In this document: one piece after another, positions 6,611-10,031 of the stretch
How positions within the stretch are numbered: position 1 is the first letter of the stretch
How the letters are laid out: each line of letters starts with the position of its first letter
Assembly (NCBI GenBank): GCA_018304205.1
Contig: JAGVWR010000007.1
Span: 1-10,031 of the forward strand
DNA: 10,031 nucleotides
DNA from: Candidatus Pacearchaeota archaeon
GTDB taxonomy: Archaea > Nanobdellota > Nanobdellia > Pacearchaeales > GW2011-AR1
Direction: 5' to 3'
Made by a program: the position numbers and the translations under genes
The notes under the pieces: model-generated
The model's input: only the letters and a program-made list of their open reading frames with translations
The model's database searches: none
What the model was told of the DNA's origin: nothing

Positions 6611-7188
6611 TGTTCACCCAAATTTATCAATGCAGAATTACAAACTCTTAGATCTATTTCGTCAGATAATTCACAAATTCTTCCATTTTTTAGAACAGGA
6701 TATATCTCAATTTTGTCATATTTTGCAGAAGAGTTGTATGCATAAGTTCTTACCTCTCCAGACTTTGGAATTTTTAAATTTCCAAGCGATGCGCAATTAG
6801 ATCCAAACATCTTTATGTTTTCTATCTTACATCCTTCTTCTACATTATCTCTTACTTCAAATCTTGCGGATTCCCCGCCCTTTATTATGAATACTAAATT
6901 AAATCCTACAATGATAGAATCATTCAAAGAAGATGCTCTAACAGAAGCACCATTTAAATGTTGTTCTCCAATTTCCTGATAGCAATTGTATCGATATTCT
7001 TCATCTCCAAATTCAAGAACTTCCTGAAATTTAAAGTGGTTTTGAAAAGTAACACATTCGGTTCCCTTATCTAACCTTTCTCTAGTAAAAGGAATAACTA
7101 CTCCAGCTATTATAGCCGCAGCAGCTATTGTCATCAACAAGAGCAGAACTGTTGCAATTATTTGCGAAAGCCCCTTTTTATTAATCAT
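6607..7188 (-). CDS. Archaeal pilin with six cysteines, 193 aa
   Basis: The N-terminus MINKKG/LSQIIATVLLLL with an Ala-rich hydrophobic helix to about residue 32 is the archaeal pilin type (G/[LV]S-x-I-I-x-TVLL), which usually lacks the +5 glutamate. The surface domain (about 40-193) has six cysteines, at 45, 69, 120, 132, 172 and 183, enough for three disulfides. It starts 1 nt after the stop of the preceding pilin, with a weak Shine-Dalgarno GTGAT 5 nt before the ATG, and ends in an ATGA overlap with the next. It is probably a filament subunit; whether it is the major or a minor one cannot be told from sequence. Confidence 0.85.
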   Translation of the reverse strand: MINKKGLSQIIATVLLLLMTIAAAAIIAGVVIPFTRERLDKGTECVTFQNHFKFQEVLEFGDEEYRYNCYQEIGEQHLNGASVRASSLNDSIIVGFNLVFIIKGGESARFEVRDNVEEGCKIENIKMFGSNCASLGNLKIPKSGEVRTYAYNSSAKYDKIEIYPVLKNGRICELSDEIDLRVCNSALINLGEQ

Positions 7189-7189
7189 T

Positions 7190-7639
7190 TTAAATCACTA
7201 CTATTTCTTTTCCGTAAGTATCCGAACAAGTGTAAGGAGTTCTATATTCTCCAGTCTCTCCTAGTACAATCGGAACAACTATAATACTATCTCCCTTTGA
7301 AACAGAAACAGAACTTACCTTTCCAGTTTCTCCAACATCTATAGAACTAGTAAAAGTTCCCGCATCTATGATAGATCCAGATCCCTTTGTCTTTACATTT
7401 ATACCATAAAGAGGAACATTTCCTCTATTTATTATGTCAATATCTCCGCTTTCAAAAGCTTCCGCATCAAAAGAAACCCGTTCGCATGCGTTTTCAACAG
7501 GTTCATTGAATTTCTTTGTTTTTTCTCCTATAAAGTTTTTAGCCCACAAGAAGATTATCATGGCAATAATTAATGTAATAACTATAAGTAGAACTGTTGC
7601 AATTATTGGACTTAACCCCTTTTTCCCCCTCTTAATCAT
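7190..7639 (-). CDS. Archaeal pilin, first gene of the pilus operon, 149 aa
   Basis: The basic leader MIKRGKKG is followed by LSPIIATVLLIVITLI and a hydrophobic helix to about residue 32. This is the classic archaeal pilin N-terminus, of the PilA/DUF1628-like form G-[LV]-S-P-x-I-x-TVLL. Cleavage is expected after G8. The globular domain (about 45-149) is compact, rich in beta-forming V, S, G and T, and has two cysteines (52 and 138) that could link its two ends. Being first in the operon, short and regular, it is the best candidate for the major subunit, although that is inference. A TATA box lies 21 nt before the ATG. Confidence 0.88.
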   Translation of the reverse strand: MIKRGKKGLSPIIATVLLIVITLIIAMIIFLWAKNFIGEKTKKFNEPVENACERVSFDAEAFESGDIDIINRGNVPLYGINVKTKGSGSIIDAGTFTSSIDVGETGKVSSVSVSKGDSIIVVPIVLGETGEYRTPYTCSDTYGKEIVVI

Positions 7640-7660
7640 TCTCTTTATAAAAGATTATTC

Positions 7661-7668
7661 TTTAAAAA
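7661..7668 (-). promoter_or_regulatory. Promoter of the main pilus operon
   Basis: TTTTTAAA on the minus strand, then 21 nt to the ATG at 7639, in the 42-nt gap after the thioredoxin reductase-like gene. The spacing predicts a leaderless transcript that covers the pilins and perhaps the whole pilus operon. The same T run could also help end the thioredoxin reductase transcript. Confidence 0.5.
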
Positions 7669-7681
7669 CTTATCTGGATTA

Positions 7682-8635
7682 TCAACTCGTCTGAATGTGA
7701 TTTTTAGTGAGATACTCATAGGCAGAGTAGGCAGCAGTGCATCCCTCTGCAACGCCTGTTATAGCCTGTTTGAATGGTTTGTCTGCTACATCTCCTGCAG
7801 CAAAAACTCCAGGAACATTAGTTTCAGAAGTTTTATGGTCTATAATTATCTCTCCTTTTTGATTTAGGCTCACTCCAATATGTTTAGCAAGATCGCTTAG
7901 AGCTATGTGTCCAATAGCAATAAATAAACCGTCTAAATGCAATTCTTTTTTTCCCTGATATTCCTTATCAAGTATAACTGATTTTAATTTTGTATCTCCC
8001 CTTATTTCAACAACATTTGTTTTACTAATAATTTCAATATTTTTTTTAGCTTCAACCCTTTGCATATTTATAGGTTCAGGGCGTATTTTTTCACCCCGAT
8101 ATATGATATAAACTTTTTTTACATGTTCAGCGAGCACAAGTGCGTCTTTTGCTGCGCTATCGCTTCCTCCGACAAGCCCTACGATTTTATTTTTGTATAA
8201 GGGAGAATCGCAAAGCGCACAAAAAGCAACACCCTTATTTTCAAATTCCTTTGCTCCAGGTACTTCAAGTTTTTTCCATTTAGTTCCTGTCGCAAATAAA
8301 ATTGTTTTTCCAGTATATTCATTTCTTTTGGTTTTTACTAAAAACAACTTTTCTTTTTTTTCTATTTTTTCGGCCTTTTCACCTTTTATTTTTACTAAGT
8401 CATAACTTTCGGCATGCTTTCTTAAATTTTCTGACAATTCAGTTCCGGTTAACCGAATAAATCCTGGATAGTTTTCAACAACATCAGTAGTAGTTATAAC
8501 TCCTCCAATTGGCAATTCAGATCCGTGGCTTGCTCCGAGTATAAGCGATTTTAAGCCAAGTCTAGCCGAATACATCCCAGCAGCCAGCCCGGCAACTCCC
8601 GCCCCGATTATTATAAAATCATACTCTTCTTTCAT
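7682..8635 (-). CDS. trxB: Thioredoxin reductase-like FAD/NAD(P)-binding oxidoreductase
   Basis: A 317-aa protein of normal length for low-molecular-weight thioredoxin reductases, which pass electrons through FAD to a redox-active disulfide and then to thioredoxin or glutaredoxin. Visible features: FAD-binding GAGVAG at 11-16, ATGT at 115-118, redox disulfide C139-A-L-C142 followed by DS (most enzymes have CATCDG), nucleotide-binding GGSDSA at 156-161 (usual form GGGDSA), and FAD-contacting GVFAAGDVA near residue 280. The segment that normally reads HRRxxxR for NADPH is YRGEKIR at 179-185, so only part of the phosphate-binding set remains. It may prefer NADH or another donor. It stands alone on the minus strand, with a leaderless-type promoter shared with the divergent plus-strand pair. 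Confidence 0.88.
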   Translation of the reverse strand: MKEEYDFIIIGAGVAGLAAGMYSARLGLKSLILGASHGSELPIGGVITTTDVVENYPGFIRLTGTELSENLRKHAESYDLVKIKGEKAEKIEKKEKLFLVKTKRNEYTGKTILFATGTKWKKLEVPGAKEFENKGVAFCALCDSPLYKNKIVGLVGGSDSAAKDALVLAEHVKKVYIIYRGEKIRPEPINMQRVEAKKNIEIISKTNVVEIRGDTKLKSVILDKEYQGKKELHLDGLFIAIGHIALSDLAKHIGVSLNQKGEIIIDHKTSETNVPGVFAAGDVADKPFKQAITGVAEGCTAAYSAYEYLTKNHIQTS

Positions 8636-8656
8636 CTATTTGAAAATAAAAAAGAT

Positions 8657-8664
8657 TATATAAA
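8657..8664. promoter_or_regulatory. Shared TATA box between thioredoxin reductase and PrdX genes
   Basis: TATATAAA on plus (TTTATATA on minus). There are 21 nt to the minus-strand ATG at 8635 and 19 nt to the plus-strand ATG at 8684. It is the only strong TATA-like match in the 48-nt gap, so both genes may be transcribed leaderlessly from one box. Confidence 0.5.
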
Positions 8665-8683
8665 TACTATTATCACTTAAACA

Positions 8684-9154
8684 ATGGATCACGAATTAAA
8701 AATTTATCTTGAAAAATACAATATTAACTTTATAGAACATAAACATCTCGCAGTTTTCACAGTTGAGGAGTCTAAAAAAATAAAACTCAATTATACAGGA
8801 GCGCATACAAAAAGTTTATTTTTAAAAGACGAAAACAGTAAATTCTACCTTATCTGTATGGCAGGAGAAAAAAGGCTCAACATAAAATTTCTAAAGAGCT
8901 ATCTAAATGTAAAAGATTTACAATTCGCCTCTTCGGATGAATTAAAAAGAGTGTTAAATATTACTCCAGGATCAGTTTCTATATTTTGTTTAATTAATAC
9001 TACAAAAAGAGTTCATTTAATAATAGATAAACAAATTTGGAATGAAAAAACAGTTGGTTTTCACCCCAATGTAAACACCGCAACTTTAGAAATCTCACAT
9101 AAAAATTTAGAAAAATTTTATAATTCATTAAAAGAAAGAAATTATAGATTTTAA
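8684..9154 (+). CDS. PrdX/YbaK-type prolyl-tRNA editing deacylase
   Basis: A 156-aa free-standing editing domain of the YbaK/ProXp/PrdX superfamily, which hydrolyses mischarged aminoacyl-tRNAPro (Ala-tRNAPro in PrdX/ProXp-ala) in the cytoplasm. Family motifs recognised: VFTVEES at 24-30, GAHTKSLFLKD at 39-49 with the conserved lysine K43, GEKRLN at 61-66, TPGSVS at 94-99, and GFHPNVNTAT at 125-134. This pattern fits PrdX/ProXp-ala better than YbaK or the Cys-tRNAPro deacylases. Length is normal and both ends are intact. The nuclease gene follows after 6 nt, so the two are probably co-transcribed, with no obvious functional link. Substrate preference is inferred from family resemblance. Confidence 0.88.
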   Translation: MDHELKIYLEKYNINFIEHKHLAVFTVEESKKIKLNYTGAHTKSLFLKDENSKFYLICMAGEKRLNIKFLKSYLNVKDLQFASSDELKRVLNITPGSVSIFCLINTTKRVHLIIDKQIWNEKTVGFHPNVNTATLEISHKNLEKFYNSLKERNYRF

Positions 9155-9160
9155 TTAAAA

Positions 9161-9919
9161 ATGGATAAAAAAATTTCTTTCCTATTAGCTATTTTAATTA
9201 CCTTTTTAATTGCAAATAATTACTATTTATTTTCATCTTTTACAATTCAAAACGATAGAGAAACAGTAGTCATTTCAAGAGTAATAGATGGAGATACACT
9301 TGATTTGAAAGATGGAAGGAAAATTAGATTACTTAATATTAATTCTCCTGAGAAAAACACGTTTGGATATAGTTTGTCATATGAATTTCTAAAAAAGTAC
9401 GAAAATAAAAGTGTGGAAATAAATATCATAGACACGGACAAATATGATAGGTATTTAGCAAGAATATATTCGAAAGAAGATTATCTCAATCTTGAGCTAG
9501 TTAGTCTTGGATTTGCATCTAAATTTTTAGTTCAGGATCAAGAACTAAAGGATTTCAGTAAAGCAGAACAAAAAGCTATAGAAAATTCAAAAGGAATATG
9601 GGAAAAATCAGATTTTTTCAAGTGTTTATCATCAGAAGTTTTTCCAGAAGAGGAATATCTAGTTCTCTCAAACTCTTGTCTAGAAGATATAGAATTAAAT
9701 GATTGGAGATTGAAAGACGAAAGCACAAAGTTTTACAAATTTAAATCACTAAATATCCCAAGAAACAAAAAAATTACGCTTTATTCTTTATCAGGCAAAG
9801 ATAGCTCTTCATCATTGTTTTGGAATTCAGAGTCAAATATCTGGAACAACGATAGAGATTCCTTATATCTCTTTGATAACGAAGGCCGAATTGCTTCTTA
9901 TTTCACTTATGGGTACTAA
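9161..9919 (+). CDS. Membrane-anchored staphylococcal nuclease-like protein with C-terminal lamin-tail domain
   Basis: A 252-aa protein. Residues 5-27 are an uncleaved signal anchor or signal peptide. The SNase (thermonuclease) domain spans about 34-148: DGDT at 43-46, R56 (equivalent to Arg35 of the S. aureus enzyme), SPE at 62-64 with E64 (Glu43), and DKYDR at 93-97 with R97 (Arg87). The metal-ligand position equivalent to Asp40 is N61, a variant I believe occurs in other SNase homologues. Residues 160-252 match a lamin-tail domain: EYLVLSN, a D-W-x-L-x-D motif at 181-186, and a NNDRDSLYLFDNEG stretch at 229-242. Such domains often accompany extracellular nucleases and may bind DNA or the surface. 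Cysteines 155 and 173 could pair outside the cell. The expected role is cleavage of external DNA or RNA at the cell surface. Confidence 0.87.
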   Translation: MDKKISFLLAILITFLIANNYYLFSSFTIQNDRETVVISRVIDGDTLDLKDGRKIRLLNINSPEKNTFGYSLSYEFLKKYENKSVEINIIDTDKYDRYLARIYSKEDYLNLELVSLGFASKFLVQDQELKDFSKAEQKAIENSKGIWEKSDFFKCLSSEVFPEEEYLVLSNSCLEDIELNDWRLKDESTKFYKFKSLNIPRNKKITLYSLSGKDSSSSLFWNSESNIWNNDRDSLYLFDNEGRIASYFTYGY

Positions 9920-9938
9920 TTGAAATAATATCTTGTAT

Positions 9939-9990
9939 AAGCCAGAGACATATGTCATGGGGTGACCGAAAATTAGTTCTGCTCTGGCTT
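9939..9990. repeat. 9-bp perfect inverted repeat, possible structured RNA or terminator
   Basis: AAGCCAGAG (9939-9947) pairs exactly with CTCTGGCTT (9982-9990) around a 34-nt loop. Inside the loop GTCA (9954-9957) pairs with TGAC (9963-9966) around TGGGG, and ACATATGT (9948-9955) is self-complementary. The outer stem runs into TTTT on the plus strand, 19 nt after the stop of the nuclease gene. The stem is GC-richer than its surroundings. It could end the plus-strand operon or belong to a small RNA. It does not fold as a tRNA, and I do not recognise a known RNA family. Confidence 0.4.
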
Positions 9991-9994
9991 TTCA

Positions 9995-10013
9995 CTTTCT
10001 TTGATGAAGAAAG
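9995..10013. repeat. 7-bp hairpin at the right edge
   Basis: CTTTCTT (9995-10001) and AAGAAAG (10007-10013) form a hairpin with loop TGATG, four bases after the larger inverted repeat. The A/G-rich strand after it runs off the window. Pyrimidine/purine tracts like this occur by chance in AT-rich DNA, so its meaning depends on what follows. Confidence 0.3.
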
Positions 10014-10031
10014 AAGAAATAAGAAAAGAAT

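Noticed and set aside
6597..7188. Near-identical 5' ends of the two pilin genes (MINKKG coding bases) as a recent duplication
   Set aside because: The similarity is limited to the first six codons and is explained by the prepilin leader; the proteins diverge immediately afterwards.
2116..7639. Archaellum (arl/fla) operon
   Set aside because: No ArlH, ArlF, ArlG or ArlC/D/E-like genes are seen, and the platform is split into two proteins. A pilus or Tad-like system fits better.
7434..7694. Plus-strand open frame of 86 codons
   Set aside because: It is antisense to the first pilin; its hydrophobic stretch is the complement of the pilin's hydrophobic helix.
9941..9988. tRNA (7-bp stem like an acceptor stem)
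   Set aside because: Only 34 nt separate the stem strands, with no D arm, anticodon arm or T-loop consensus.
9941..10010. Box C/D or H/ACA guide RNA, or fluoride riboswitch
   Set aside because: TGATGA is present near 10002-10007 but no paired D box (CTGA) is in place. No ACA follows the 9-bp stem at the required position, and the fluoride aptamer core is not matched.
9903..10031. Minus-strand open frame of about 42 codons entering from the right edge
   Set aside because: It has no start inside the window, runs through the inverted repeats and overlaps the nuclease 3' end, and its product shows no recognisable family. It cannot be supported without flanking sequence.

Overview
The window looks archaeal, most likely from a small-genome DPANN lineage of the Woesearchaeota/Pacearchaeota type. 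The base composition is AT-rich. Several genes begin with archaeal class III (prepilin) signal peptides, and the pilus motor and platform genes are of the archaeal kind. Most transcription units have a TATA-like 8-mer about 21 nt upstream of the ATG, which fits leaderless archaeal mRNAs. The phylum is inferred from these features, not proven.

Layout. Reading the minus strand from right to left, 7639 down to 2116 is a type IV pilus operon: three pilin-like genes (7639-7190, 7188-6607, 6610-6056), a GspE/TadA/ArlI-family secretion ATPase (6014-4488), a previously hidden 53-residue helical ORF (4448-4287), and two T2SSF platform proteins, TadB-like (4290-2989) and TadC-like (2979-2116). A plus-strand gene (1351-2130) then interrupts the cluster. 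It encodes a protein with the hallmarks of the FmrO/ArmA/RmtB family, the 16S rRNA G1405 N7-methyltransferases known from aminoglycoside resistance. Beyond it, two more prepilin-like genes (1295-576 and 582-163) resume on the minus strand. A truncated secreted-protein gene (101-1) runs off the left edge.

Right part. A thioredoxin reductase-like flavoprotein (8635-7682, minus) is divergent from a plus-strand pair: a PrdX-type prolyl-tRNA editing deacylase (8684-9154) and a membrane-anchored staphylococcal-type nuclease fused to a lamin-tail domain (9161-9919). The last 112 bases hold two tandem inverted repeats that could be a terminator or part of a structured RNA.

How the genes may work together. 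The ATPase, the two-part platform and five candidate prepilins make a nearly complete pilus assembly system. The prepilin peptidase is not in the window, nor are the archaellum-specific genes (ArlH, ArlF/G), so a pilus is more likely than an archaellum. An anchored extracellular nuclease beside a pilus locus would suit nucleic-acid scavenging by a host-dependent cell, but that link is speculation. No gap between genes exceeds 120 bases. I saw no tRNA, rRNA, CRISPR array or insertion sequence.
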